From Acridotheres tristis (Eukaryota > Chordata > Aves > Passeriformes > Sturnidae), in assembly GCA_037013685.1 (NCBI GenBank), contig CM072886.1, forward strand, positions 91,128,422 through 91,192,421: 64,000 bases of DNA, read 5' to 3'. Below the pieces are notes generated by a model that saw only the letters and a list, made by a program, of their open reading frames with translations, ran no database searches and was not told the DNA's origin. Of this stretch, positions 14,200 to 25,532 are shown one piece after another. Within the stretch, counting starts at the first letter, position 1; each line of letters begins with the position of its first letter. The position numbers and the translations under genes were made by a program.

Positions 14200-15060
14200 A
14201 CACAGCTGAGGGGGCATGAGGTATGGAAACTGCAGTGGGAGAAAGAAGTGAGGATATGTGAGAGAAACAGCCCTGAAGACACCAAGGTCAGTGAAGAAGG
14301 AGGGGCAGGAGGTGCTCTGGGTGCTGGAGCAGACATTCCCCCGTAGCCTGTTGTGCAGACCATGGAGAGGCAGCTGTGCCCCTGCAGCCTGTGGAGATCC
14401 ATGGTGGGCAGAGATCCACCTGCAGCCCCAGAGGACCCCAAGCTGCAGCAGGTGGATGCCTGAAGGAGGCTGTGACCCATGGGAAGCCCATGCTGGAGCA
14501 AGGTCCTGGCAGGATCTTTGACATTGTTAAGAGAGGACCCCGCACTGGAGCAGGTTTTCTGGCAGGACTTGTGACCGTGTGGGAGCACCCATGCTGGAGC
14601 AGCCTGTTCCTAAAGAACTGCACCCATGGGAAGGACTCATATTGGAGAGGTTCATGGAGGACTGTCACTGGTGAGAGGGACTCCACACTGGAATAAGGGA
14701 AGTGTGAGCAGTCTTCTCACTGAGAAGGAAGGAGTGGCAGAGACGGAGTGTGATGAACTGACTGCAGCCCCCATTCCCTGTGCTCCTGTGCTGGTCAGGG
14801 TGCAGATGTAAAGAACGTGGGAGTTAAGTTGAGCTCAGGAAGAAGGGAAGGGTGGGGAGAGGGTGTTTTTGAAATGTGGGGTTATTTCTCATTATCCTAT
14901 TCTGATTTGATTGGTAATGAACTAAACTAATTTCCCCAAGTTGATTCTATTTTGCCCATCACAGTAACTGGTAAGTGACTTCTCCCTGTCCTTATCTTGA
15001 TCAATGAGCCTTTCCTTATGTTTTCTCCACTGTGTCTATTAGGAGGAGAGTGTGCTGAAT
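14200..15060 (+). mobile_element. Solo LTR-like fragment of an avian endogenous retrovirus, + strand
   Basis: The segment matches, from memory of avian genomes, a common ERV LTR. It has GC-rich TGGAGCAG / CCCATGGGAAGG repeated phrases (CCCATGCTGGAGCA near 14485 and 14587). After these come GGTGTTTTTGAAATGTGG, TTATTTCTCATTATCCTA, GATTTGATTGGTAATGAA and AATTTCCCCAAGTTGA. The usual AATAAA in the last part reads AATGAA here, so its poly(A) signal looks mutated. The 3' end appears truncated near 15060 and no terminal CA was found. No gag, pol or env coding was seen on either side. The 5' edge is uncertain and may extend to about 14030. The open frames in it are shadows. Confidence 0.75.
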
Positions 15061-17980
15061 AGCTAAGAGATTTCATCTGGGGTATTTTGGTTGTTTTAAG
15101 AAGTTCTAGGAAATGTCTTTGTGAAAGCCCCTCCTTTGCAGTGGTGTTTCCTGTGGCTCAACTCTGGTACCAATATCCTCTGAATTCAGGATTCCAGGGG
15201 CTATGCAGGCCATTTCAGTTACACAGAGTTGAAGGTCATGTTTAGTTTACTGGCAGTTTCAGACTCATCATTTTCCAGTACAATAGTAATTTTTTAAAGT
15301 TTGCCTCACATTCTTCATTCCTAAATGTACAACTTTTCATTTCACTATATTAAAACTGCCCATTTGCTTGTGCTAAATTGTGAAATTCAATGTAAAAGAG
15401 CTGTCACACCATCACCTCTACTGTACATGTCACAACTACAAGGCATTAATAGCCATTGTGTATTTTCTTTCAAAATCTTAATATTAAACTTCAACAAGTT
15501 GATAAGTTCTAGACAGGTGTTGCTAGAAACGTCTATGTAGCTCAGATGATATATTGCTAGAGGGGAGGTTTTATTTTTCTCAGCAAATTTTAGATGTGGT
15601 TAGGTGTTTATAGAGGAATGGAATGACCATGCAATGGAAATTGTACAGTTTTCCAAGAAGAAAATTAGGGAAATACTTCTATAAAATGAGACCCCAGTCT
15701 TCATCCAGTCAATGTATCTGGCCAAGGTGCACCAATGTTTCTCTAAATGTCACACACAAAGGATTCTTGAGTACTGCACAGTAAAATTGATAAAGTGGAT
15801 ATAATTTTAAATCCATTCTGGAGCTTTTAATTTTGGTTTAAAATGTTTTCATTAGGTGTGAAACTGATTATATTTTGGTTTCGTGCTCAACCAGCTATTT
15901 TTACTGTATTGAAATAGCCGTTGATCAATATTAAAGCAAATATACACACAAATATGCACCGAGCTGATTGCCTTTTTCCAAAACTAGAGCCACTTACAGG
16001 CTTTTGTAAAACAGGTTTGGACTTCACATCATTGAAGGACTCATAGTTTTTTTCTCATATTCGAATATTTGAATCCAGCCCTATTTGTCCATCTCTTAAA
16101 CTATACAAAAATTACAGAGATTTAAACTACACTTGAATAAGAAACATCATTGAATTCCATAAATTTCAATAGACTTCTTACCAGCCTGAATGGAGGACCA
16201 TGCCTCCTGCATGTAAGTACTCGAAAATCAGAGTATTTGTTATCAGTATCAGTTGAATTTTCTTCATCTAGTGACATCTAGCCATCAAACTCTATTCAGT
16301 TTTACTTTTTTTTTTCTGGAAGTTTTCACAAATATGCTGTTTGTTTTTAATTATTATGTAAACATTTTGTAAGGAAAGCAGTTTGCATCTCATATGACAG
16401 AGCCAAGAAGAGATGGTACAGACCTCTTGGAAATGCTCCTTGAAAATTCATGCAAAGGACAGTATATCTCAGATCAACTGCACACTATTTTACATTCACT
16501 ATACATTGAAACAAATATAAATTTTTAATTTTTTGGTCTTTGACATTTGCTCACGTACTGAATACAGAAAACAAACACAAGCTCTGCAAGGTACAAGTTG
16601 TTCTTTTCTTTGCTGTTCTCTTTTCTCAAAATACCACAAATATCATTAGGTTCAATGTGTCACATCACACTGTGAAGCAATCGTGAAGATAACAATGTCT
16701 AAATTAATGTATTCACAAAATTATTTTATAAAGCAATCCCTCTCCTTCCCTAAATTGTGTGATTTAAAGAGAAATTTATTTCACTGCAACATTAAATATA
16801 TAAAGGTTAATGTTTACCTCTTGGAGATAGTGACATTATTTTTTGAAAATGGAGATCTAATCAATTATGAAAATAATAAGGTTTGAAGGAAGACATGCAT
16901 GCATGCAAAGTAAAAGGCAATACAAAGCTCAAAGGACCATAACTTATAAATTATCATTTAAACGCCCTATCTTAAATGGTTTTTAAAACAACATTTTTTC
17001 AACGTTTAAATTTAGAAAAAATATTTCTGAATAATTTTATATACTCACAGATCCAACTAATTTCATCATAGAAAGTATTGAAAGAATATTAGGATTGCAG
17101 ATGGGAACACTCCACTACAAAATTTAAGTTTGCTCCTTATACAATCATAATGCTTTTTACATGTAATTTCAGCCAGTTTGGGCATATTTTTGTAATCTAT
17201 TACAACATGAAGTTTTGTTACCAACCTTAGACATACAAAAATTTTGAAGAAATTCTACATTTTTTGATACAAGAATTTTAGGCAATTATGAATGACTACA
17301 TTACTTCATATGTTTAGTACACACTTGTGACTGAAAATAGTGTAGTTTAATGACTCAGAAGAAGCAATTAAGTGTCAGCTACACTTGCAACTAATAATAT
17401 TCCTTTCTTCAATATTAGTTAAGTGAGCAACACAATTACCTGTGAAGTAGCACTGCTGAGCATAAAGTTACACAAGTTCCTTCATTTTACTGCATGTTTG
17501 CACATATTCAACAGTATGTTGGCCAAGTGCCATTTAATTGGGGTTTTATGCTATGAATCCTAAATCTGATTTATATAGAACAGTGCACAGTGTGCATCTG
17601 GGTCCACACATATCTTGGAATTGTATTTTAGTCGTTATTAGAGGAAGAAGAGCGCTGCTGTAATCTTTTGTATGATACCACAAACAACCTACTGACAATC
17701 TGGCAGGGCAAACACGGCACTAAGAGCCCTGGTGGAATAATTTCTTTACCTCTTTTAATGAGATTTCTGTATCTTTTTAAGGCAAGTGTGGTGCAAAGCA
17801 GAAAACGTAATGTTAAAAATGCAGACTTTGTTAGAAACCTGTGCAGTGTCTTAGTTTGAGAGGAATCTGAGTACACATTCCTGTTATTTATTTTGTTTCA
17901 TACAGCATACCATTTTCAAATTCACACAATAGGATGGAATTCAGTGGGATTATTTCCTCTGGCCTAGCCAGAGAAATATC

Positions 17981-18029
17981 TTTTTTTTCTTGTTTTTTTT
18001 TTTTATTTTTGGGAAAAAAAAAAAAAAAA
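17981..18029. repeat. Poly-T tract followed by poly-A tract
   Basis: T-rich sequence at 17981-18010 is followed after TTTTTGGG by 16 A residues (18014-18029). The two halves are complementary and could fold into a hairpin. It may reflect two abutting mononucleotide repeats. Confidence 0.85.
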
Positions 18030-18871
18030 TCAATGAAGTGAAACTTCTGCTTTGCTTTCCACCAGAAACCACAATCCCTGCCAACAAGCTCAGAAGCTGG
18101 AAGCAAATACGCAGTTGTAGGGGACCTTAGCACCCATTCCCTGATTTTCTACCCAAGTCAGTAATTTCTGTGGCAGGACACCTTCCTGACCAAGAGTGCA
18201 GCCACGGGAGGTTTGGCCACAGCTCACAGCACACATTAACACTGCTCCTATGCTCACAACCTTTGTGTCACAGCTGAGCAGGACAAAGTCGCACTGGAGA
18301 CACAGACCAACAAAGGCACGTTTCAGGCAGGAAGCTGAGCCTTAGGGTGTCAGCTGCTTCTTAAGGTTTCCCTGAAAAGTTCAGGTGGAAGTTTTACTCA
18401 TATTCACCAGGAACAAGATGGGACCTTTCTAAACAGTTGTTGCAAAAATCCCTTCTCTCTCACTCCCTCATCCTAAAAATTTTCTGACAGATGTAGCTCC
18501 ATTACTATCAAGCACCTGGGTTTAAATTTATGTACAATTAAGGAAAAAAAAACTTCTCTAGAAGAGATAATACACTTAGTTTGTTATCATAATTGTTTTT
18601 AAAATTACATGTTTACATTGCAATTTTTATTCAAAATCACAAAATAGCAATTTTTAAAAATAAAAATACAACTTTCAAAATCACAGAATTTCCTAGAATT
18701 TCATAAAATGTCCATTCAGCTGAAGTTTGATAATGCTTTAATAATTTGAGTGTTTGAGGTGATGAATACATCAAAACTCAAAGAAACTTCTTTTTAGGCT
18801 GTTTCTGAACCTTAGTCTCAGCCCAGGAAATGGTTTCCTGCATAGATAAACCATTCTTTTCCAATTGTGAG

Positions 18872-18912
18872 TTTTAAAAATATATATATTTGTATATATT
18901 TATATTTTTTGT
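18872..18912. repeat. AT dinucleotide-rich tract
   Basis: AAATATATATATTTGTATATATTTATATTTTTT, low-complexity and weakly self-complementary. Confidence 0.6.
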
Positions 18913-19149
18913 TCCTAGAAATATCATCAAATGGTTTCTTCATATAGAAGAATGGACACAAACACCATGCATGCAATTGCATGTCTTTGATACACTTTTA
19001 CTTATTCCAAGAAGACAGTACTGTCACACAAACACAGATATTTTTACGTGAGCTAACTCTCCATAGTCGATGTTCCACCACTCTGAATTATTATTTTTCT
19101 AAAGCAAGTCTGTGGAGAAAAAGGAATGTGAAAGAGGATCTGGCCAACC

Positions 19150-19980
19150 CCACTTAGCATCTTGAAAGACCAGGAGACGGTTGCAGGACTCTCTCAGCAA
19201 TTTTACACGAAATACCAAACCTGGGTGAGTGGTGGATGTTCTGGAGAGCCTTTCAAAGGGCCCTTGGTAAACTGGAAACATGGAAGTGACAGCTATCAAA
19301 TGCATGAACATCAAGAAAGACAAAAGCCAAGTCCTGACACTTGGACTGGGACTCAATGCAAATCTGCAGAAAAGGACTCGAGGGCTTGTAAAGCAGAAAT
19401 TAAATATAAGTCAGCAGTGTTTCCTTGCAGCCATAAATTATGAGAATATTGAGCTGCATTAGCAAGAACCAGCCAGTGGGTCAAGAGAAGCAATTATTGT
19501 GGTCAGTGCTTGTGAGGCCACACCTGGAACACACTCCTCAGTTTTGAACACCTCATTTCATGAGAGGGATGGATATGCTGGAGGAAGGGCAGGGGAAGGC
19601 CACTGATCCAGCCAGGGACCTGAGGAGAGGCTGAGAGCAGCACAGTGATTTCAGAAGGGAAGGCTGAGGGGAAATTCAATGGCCATCTTAAATTTACACA
19701 TCAGTCAGTTAGAGAAAAGACTTCAGTACACAGAGAAAAGGCAGAAAGCAATGGTCACAAGATGCATCAAGGGAAATCCCAACTGTGGATAAGGAAAAAA
19801 ATAGTGAGGGTGATTAGGCACTAGCATAGGTTGTTACAAAAATATTGTTGAATTGCCATCCTTAGATATTTTCAGATTTCGCCTAGACAAGGAAGTGACA
19901 CAACTCTGAGGGCATTCCCTGCCATGAGAGGATGTCCAGAAGTTCCTTTAACTTGATTTGCTCTATGACTCTACGTGTCA
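19150..19980 (+). mobile_element. CR1 LINE 3' end, + strand, old
   Basis: Diverged but collinear with the avian CR1 3' region: GAGGCCACACCTGGAACACACTCC, CTGAGGAGAGGCTGAGAG, AGACAAGGAAGTGACAC-like text, CTGAGGGCATTCCCTGCCATGA and a terminal TTTGCTCTATGACTCTACG, the usual CR1 3' end pattern. It holds only the C-terminal end of the reverse-transcriptase ORF plus 3' UTR. Frames are broken and it cannot move. The 5' edge is approximate. Confidence 0.85.
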
Positions 19981-20699
19981 TTAATAAAAAAAGGTAAAAT
20001 CATGTCTTACTCCAGCTAAAAGAATGTTTTTAAAGGAGTAACTATTTTTTCATTATTTCTTTAGTGGTTTACCACCTAAAGACATTTTAAGTAAATTTAT
20101 AAAGTTGTGAAAACTACTAATTTTATTTAAGAATTTGCAGAATTGTACCGTTTACCTTATGTACTTTGAATTAATTTAAATGCAACCTACTTTATATTTC
20201 CAGTTTAAAACTACATGATATCAAGCTCCGCCCACAACTTTTAAGGGAATGCTTCTTTTAAATCCTTAATCATTGTCTAGAGCTTTTTTTATGAAGCATT
20301 TAAAAACATATGTATACATTGCATGTTTAAAACTGTATCTCCATCTCCAGGCCAATGAAATTAAGAAAACATACACATGCACATGCAGCACATGAAAAAA
20401 AGCTTCCCTCAGTCAGACACAAATCCTCATTTCGGTACAACTACACACAGGCTATAAGAAAACCCCTATATAGTGTGCAAGAGAGCTCTGTGTATACAGC
20501 AAGGCAGCCATATGAAGTGGAAAACCAATCCATCCTTGCTCAGTAAGACATATTAAATCCAGCTAAACAGATAGAAATAGCATTTCCTCTCTAAAGCAAT
20601 TGCCTCAAGGTGTACACAACTTATTCCAACTCCAAATCAGAGCCCAAGTTTACTTTAAAAAGAAAAAAACGTTAAAACAATCTGAAAAGAGAACAAAAG
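19981..20699. other. Intergenic, just beyond the GALR1 3' end
   Basis: AT-rich, no gene or repeat recognised. Part could be a longer GALR1 3' UTR if a distal poly(A) site is used. Confidence 0.6.
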
Positions 20700-21110
20700 C
20701 TTTCTTTGAAATCACAGTAGTCCAGTATTTATTATCTGTAGGACATGAAATTTATCAATTTTTCACTTTGATGGAGTAAGATGTCAGAAAGTTACCTGTC
20801 GACATGAACATCTTGTACCTTTGTATGCTTAGTGAGTAAGAATACAGACATATCATCTCAACATTTTTTTTTTTTCACAAATATCTATGAAAGTCCAAGA
20901 CCTTTATTTGACAAAGCTATCTAAGATGCAAAGGATCAGCCCAGGTTTCTTTCATATGAGTTTCACAAACTTTGGTTACAAATGCAACTTCAGTACATTA
21001 AATACCAATTAGCTTTATCAAGATAAACCCAGGATAAAGCTCATTGTGCTTTTTTTTCTTGGTGTTTAGTTTACATAAAGGAAGAGCCAACACACAGGGC
21101 TTCTCAACAT
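20700..21110 (-). other. GALR1: Probable GALR1 3' UTR with two candidate poly(A) signals
   Basis: AT-rich sequence follows the GALR1 stop in minus-strand direction. AATAAA hexamers on the minus strand lie at 20903-20908 (about 203 bases past the stop) and 20728-20733 (about 378 bases past). Either could end the transcript. A poly-T run on the plus strand (about 20867-20876) lies between them. The true 3' end cannot be decided from sequence alone, and the real UTR may run further. Confidence 0.5.
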
Positions 21111-21428
21111 TCACACGTGGGTACAATTGGTAGAGGGTGGTGTATCTATCCGACTCTTATTTTCCTTAGCATCATTCAGAAGCGACTCATTACCAATCTG
21201 GCATTTGAAGACTTGTTTGTAGGCCTTCCTAAAATTTTCAGATAGAAATGCGTATATGATAGGGTTCACAGAAGAATTGCTGTAGGCCAGGCAGTGTGCA
21301 GTTACCCTGAAGAGAAAGGAGGCTTGAGTCAGTGGGAAAACTCCGAATTCAGCCCAGAGATGGATCACATGATGAGGCAGCCAGGAGATGCCAAAAACCA
21401 CTACCACCACCAACACAGTCTGTGCTGT
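21111..21428 (-). CDS. GALR1: GALR1 coding exon 3 (residues 257-361, TM6-TM7 and C-tail, with stop)
   Basis: The exon begins after acceptor TTGTCTCAG with TAQTVLVVVVVF and ends at a stop after STNCTHV. TM6 carries SWLP (271-274) in place of the common CWxP. H276, H279, E283 and F294 align with human GALR1 positions 264, 267, 271 and 282, reported galanin-binding residues; a constant offset of 12 fits all four. TM7 holds NSSVNPIIY with NPxxY at 311-315, followed by helix 8 (SENFRKAYKQVF) and C332, a likely palmitoylation site. The C-terminal RIDTPPSTNCTHV is the typical GALR1 tail. The segment QIGNESLLNDAKENK differs from human, as expected for a variable tail. An in-frame Met three codons upstream of the acceptor belongs to the intron. 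The complete protein is 361 residues against 349 in human; the extra length is in the N-terminus. Confidence 0.97.
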   Translation of the reverse strand, partial: TAQTVLVVVVVFGISWLPHHVIHLWAEFGVFPLTQASFLFRVTAHCLAYSNSSVNPIIYAFLSENFRKAYKQVFKCQIGNESLLNDAKENKSRIDTPPSTNCTHV

Positions 21429-24400
21429 CTGAGACAAGGAAAGGAAAACACATATGTCTGATGAGCACTCAAAGGATCAGCTTTAAACCTATTTCAAAAC
21501 TACTGTTTGGAGGGGAAAAAAAACCCAAAAAACACAACAAAAAGTATACTGAGAGGGAACACACTGCAATATATGTTACTGATTTCGCCCCATTACCTAT
21601 ATGGGCTTTATTTTGCATAGAGAACTACTGCAAGGAGAATCCCAGCCTTGGAAAATGTCATAGTAAACAGCAAATGCACAACTTTCCTCAAAGGTAACGA
21701 ATGATGTTCCTAACCCCCTACACAAAAGCTTAGCCTTTTCTGAAGTGGACCTAAGCCTGTTGTAAAATAAGACAACAGGGGTTCTTTGCGAAATCTCATC
21801 CAGATCTAATGATCTATATTTTACTATAGTGCACAAGAGTTTCCGATTAAAATTTCAAGAAAGATCTGTTATGCACGAAGGAAGCTGGTAGAAAAGCTTA
21901 GAGCTTGCCCAAGTGCTTGCTTAAGAAAGCTTTTTGGAAGTGTCTCCTTTAAACACAGAATTTCCACAGAGAGAGTCATACAACAACATTCTGGGATACA
22001 ATTAGTGAAAAAAACCCCAAAAGTAAGGGCTTGAAATTTCTGGTCATTGCACATTATCAAAACCAATCTGTAAATTAAAGTTCACCACCAAACATTAATT
22101 TAAAAATGGAACAAAAAGTATCTTCAGTGCTGCTTCCACACTGCACTTCCACTATTTATGAGAGGACCATCAATTTCATTAGATCAATTCTGAGCTCCAG
22201 AAGGAGGTCGTAGGGACCCTTCAGGTGCTGAAGGGGTTCTGTCAGGGCACAGTGGAATCTGACTGTCAATATTTTCTTTAGCTTTCATCTACTTCAGAAA
22301 CAGCAGTTAGTGCTTTGCAGTGACCTAACTAATTAATATCTATCCCTCTACCAAGTTCCTCTTTCAACCGAACAAGTCTCCAAATAAAAGTCTAATAATA
22401 ACTCCAAGGCATATTATGTCATGAGCCCTTATAATTTCTATATTAACACTTAATAACATAATTTTTCAGGTAACCTTTTCACATCCAAAACTAACCCAGT
22501 GGCCACAGAGTGATAAATATTGCACCATAGAAAATATTAGATTTTCTGCTAGTTTATGGAACTTGGTCTATACTTCTTGAACTGATTAATGCTCAGTAAC
22601 AAATAAACTGACCTACCTAATCAGAACATGAGTTAGCTTAGAAAAACTTACAGGAAAAACGTTTTGATTTCTGTGGCTACAGGCCAAAATAACATGACAG
22701 ATGCTGCTGTTGATCAGTATAATCTCACAATGGAAACCAAAAGACATTAAATCTGTAGTTAATATAATTTATTTAATCTAAAGAAATCATTTGTTTTCAC
22801 AAGCCATTCCTCTCTTAGCCCTATGAAGTTTAAATCAGTTGCCACTAAAACAGCCACAGAGATTTTTTTTTCAGGTCTTATCAGGAGGATGTGTTCTAAC
22901 AAGATCACATAAACTAAGAGCAGTTTATTCCCTGATTGATGTGTTCAGTGGGTTAATATTACAAGCGGAAACAAATTTTCAGGATATCACGTGCAATATT
23001 ACTTCAAAAGAGGCATATTGCTTCAGTTTGTTCAAAATTCTAAGAAAAATTAACCAGGAAAATCACTGGCTTTCAATAGGCTATGGATGCACCTGAAAGC
23101 AGAGGGTGACAACGTGTCTCTTGTAACTTTTACTTAAGGTATGTCATATCTGCAGAAGAAGTAATTTTGTATTAGGAAACCTCACAACATCTTCTTTATC
23201 CTATTGTTTCTCCTAAGCCTAACTTCAGAGTTTACTTTTCCAAAATCATCACTTTGTCTTGCAAGCAAAGTATCACTAAAGCTCTTTTTTACCTACTGGG
23301 AGCTTGCTTAGGGTTTCTTACTGGCAAATAAAACTCACTTGAAGTATATGATGTTAATATTGATGATTTGTGACCAAAAAGCATGAAAAATATAATTTAG
23401 GCAAATCAGTATTTTTAGTTATTTTTTCCATACATGCAGCAAATTTATTTTAAGATTCTGCTACTAGAATGTTCATAAAGGTTTGAATAAAGCTAAAAAT
23501 GTATAATTACACCTGTAATGCATTCTTCACAAGACAGTAGAAGGAAAAGAAGAAAGATAAGGTAACCAGAGAGAGCACTAACACACTAACGAAGGCTTTG
23601 AAAAACATGAGTTAGGCTTTAGGTTTAGAAACTCATTTTCTAAGGCAAAAAACATTCTGGACTGCTTTTTGGTTTTTTTTCCTCTTTGCTTACTGAACCC
23701 TGATACATCCGAGCAGTGTTGATCATATATGTAATGCTTTATCCTGAAGCTATGAAAGTTAATTCCTAGCCAGATCTACAATTTTTGAGAGTTAGTGGCT
23801 AGAGGAAATGCAGAGATATTTACAATTTGAGAATAATTTAGATGAGAGATGGCAACATACAAAATCTCTTTGAAAACGGCACCTTTGGCTTTGACAACAT
23901 TAAATGTAGAAGTATATATGTTAACTATTTTACTGAGTCAGGGCCATAATGCTTTTAATTCTAGGAATCAAAATCTATTGATCTAACGAATCTATTGATC
24001 TATCTATTTTCCAAAAAAATAGACAACGCATAAATGAGAGAGTACTTATTCCCTGTTGAGTCCAGGGACTCAAATTTATCATAAATCTCATTTACATTGC
24101 AGGCACTCTCCATGCTCATATGAAAATAGTGATCAAATGAAGAGCTATAGCTTAAGGGGTTTTTTCTCCACAACCATAAAATGAGAAATTAGTCAAATGA
24201 GCACTGTGGTCAAATCTGCTAAAAAATCACAACCACATTATATTAACTGACAAATTCTCTGTTTAAATGCATCTTTCAAATATTGTTCTAATACCATGAA
24301 GCATATATTCTTCTTTAAAGACCTCTCATGATTCTATTTGTATCCAGTACATAACTTATGTCTTGAATGTAGAAGAAGAAAACATTGTGTGGAAAATCAA

Positions 24401-24889
24401 TAGAAAAATTGGAGAATCATTAAAAGTCTCTTTTAATACTCCTACTGGGAAGCACAATAAATTTCATTTTTAAGGTTCCTCATACAGCCTAGGAATTATT
24501 CACTGAAACATTACAATATCAGCTAGTTAAAAAAAAAAAAAAGTTTAAAATCTCATGATTTACAAGTCAGGGGAAAATGCCTGTGAGAAAAAAAAAGAAA
24601 AAAAAGAAAAAAATTTAACATAAAAGGCAGGTTGTCTTCCTGTGCCTAAATTTCAGATGCTCTGAAGCTCCAAATACGAGGAGCTCAGGTAATGGCCTGA
24701 TGCAATGTGATGGAAAACTTGGGTCAGAAAATATTCCAATCTGCTAAGTTCAGAGGAACACTGAATATTTCATTAAATACTTAATTTTAATTTCTTCTCT
24801 CTGTTACATCCTTAGCAACAAGGACCAAATTAGCTTAGCCATAAAACTAAAAGACACACAAATGAGTATTAGTAGTGAATGCAAAATAC
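21429..24889 (-). other. GALR1: GALR1 intron 2 (3.5 kb)
   Basis: AT-rich intron between exons 2 and 3 with GT/AG ends in minus-strand sense. Its only notable content is A-rich low-complexity runs at 24529-24614, next to exon 2. No additional exon, RNA gene or transposon was recognised. Confidence 0.9.
24529..24614. repeat. A-rich low-complexity runs in GALR1 intron 2
   Basis: A run of about 14 A lies near 24529-24542, and an interrupted A8-G-A8-G-A7 run at about 24588-24614. Both lie within 360 bases of exon 2. Confidence 0.8.
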
Positions 24890-24955
24890 CTTTTTCTTGG
24901 ATGCTTCTGACTTCTTTGACATGTTTCTCAACTTCTTATGCAGATGATTAAGAAC
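24890..24955 (-). CDS. GALR1: GALR1 coding exon 2 (residues 235-256, intracellular loop 3)
   Basis: This 66-base micro-exon is too short for ordinary ORF finding. It is bounded by acceptor TTTTCAG on the 5' side and donor GTATTT on the 3' side in minus-strand sense. It encodes 22 residues, VLNHLHKKLRNM then SKKSEASKKK. This very basic third intracellular loop nearly matches mammalian GALR1 as I know it, with R where the human receptor has K. Both junctions are phase 0, so joining exons 1-2-3 keeps the frame and restores YAK-VLN and KKK-TAQ. In the family this loop contacts the G protein and carries Ser/Lys-rich regulatory sites. Its flanks are 7.0 kb (intron 1) and 3.5 kb (intron 2). Confidence 0.95.
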
Positions 24956-25496
24956 CTGAAAAGATAAATTTGCATCTCTTTATCATATTTCCCCAATTTC
25001 TATTCAAACAAAATTCAAACCCATGTATCTTAGAGTACTCTTGTACTCTCCAGTACTGCATGATTCACTAACAAACATCACTGAACCAACTTACACATTT
25101 CAAACATGCACAGTAGGAAAACCAAAAGAATTATATATGTGAGTCCGTGTGAACCAACAAATACAAAGCAGAGCACAACTGAATTCTCATAAAAATATTC
25201 AGATGTATTACGTAACAAATACATATCACAAATTAAAAAGGAAACAGATGGAAACCTATCTTGTACATAGAATTAGCAATCTCTCTTCTTCCATAAAAAG
25301 TCAGAGACTGTTGGTTTAGAATGACCTTTAGTGTGTGTAACAAGAAAAGTGTATGTTTTGAGTCAGAGCTTTTCTGAGTCACCTGAATAATTTTCTTCCT
25401 GCAGATGGATGTTTGGTTAACATAATGAAGACTTTGACACTATTTGATCTTTGAAAGAAGCTTAGGCCTTCAAACATAATTTATACTAAATTGAGA

Positions 25497-25532
25497 CATG
25501 ACACACGAGGCATGACACATGAGGCATGACAT
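25497..25532. repeat. 14-bp tandem repeat, about 2.6 copies, in GALR1 intron 1
   Basis: The unit CATGACACACGAGG is followed by CATGACACATGAGG and a partial CATGACAT. Short minisatellite with one substitution between copies. Confidence 0.9.

Larger units (their letters stand above)
15061..19149. other. Intergenic, no gene recognised
   Basis: Very AT-rich. It contains the poly-T/poly-A block at about 18.0 kb and an AT tract at about 18.9 kb, and nothing else recognisable. Confidence 0.7.

Noticed and set aside
14013..14811. Several frames of 60-191 codons
   Set aside because: They overlap the ERV-type LTR and the 20-bp repeats in all frames; no viral or host protein motif.
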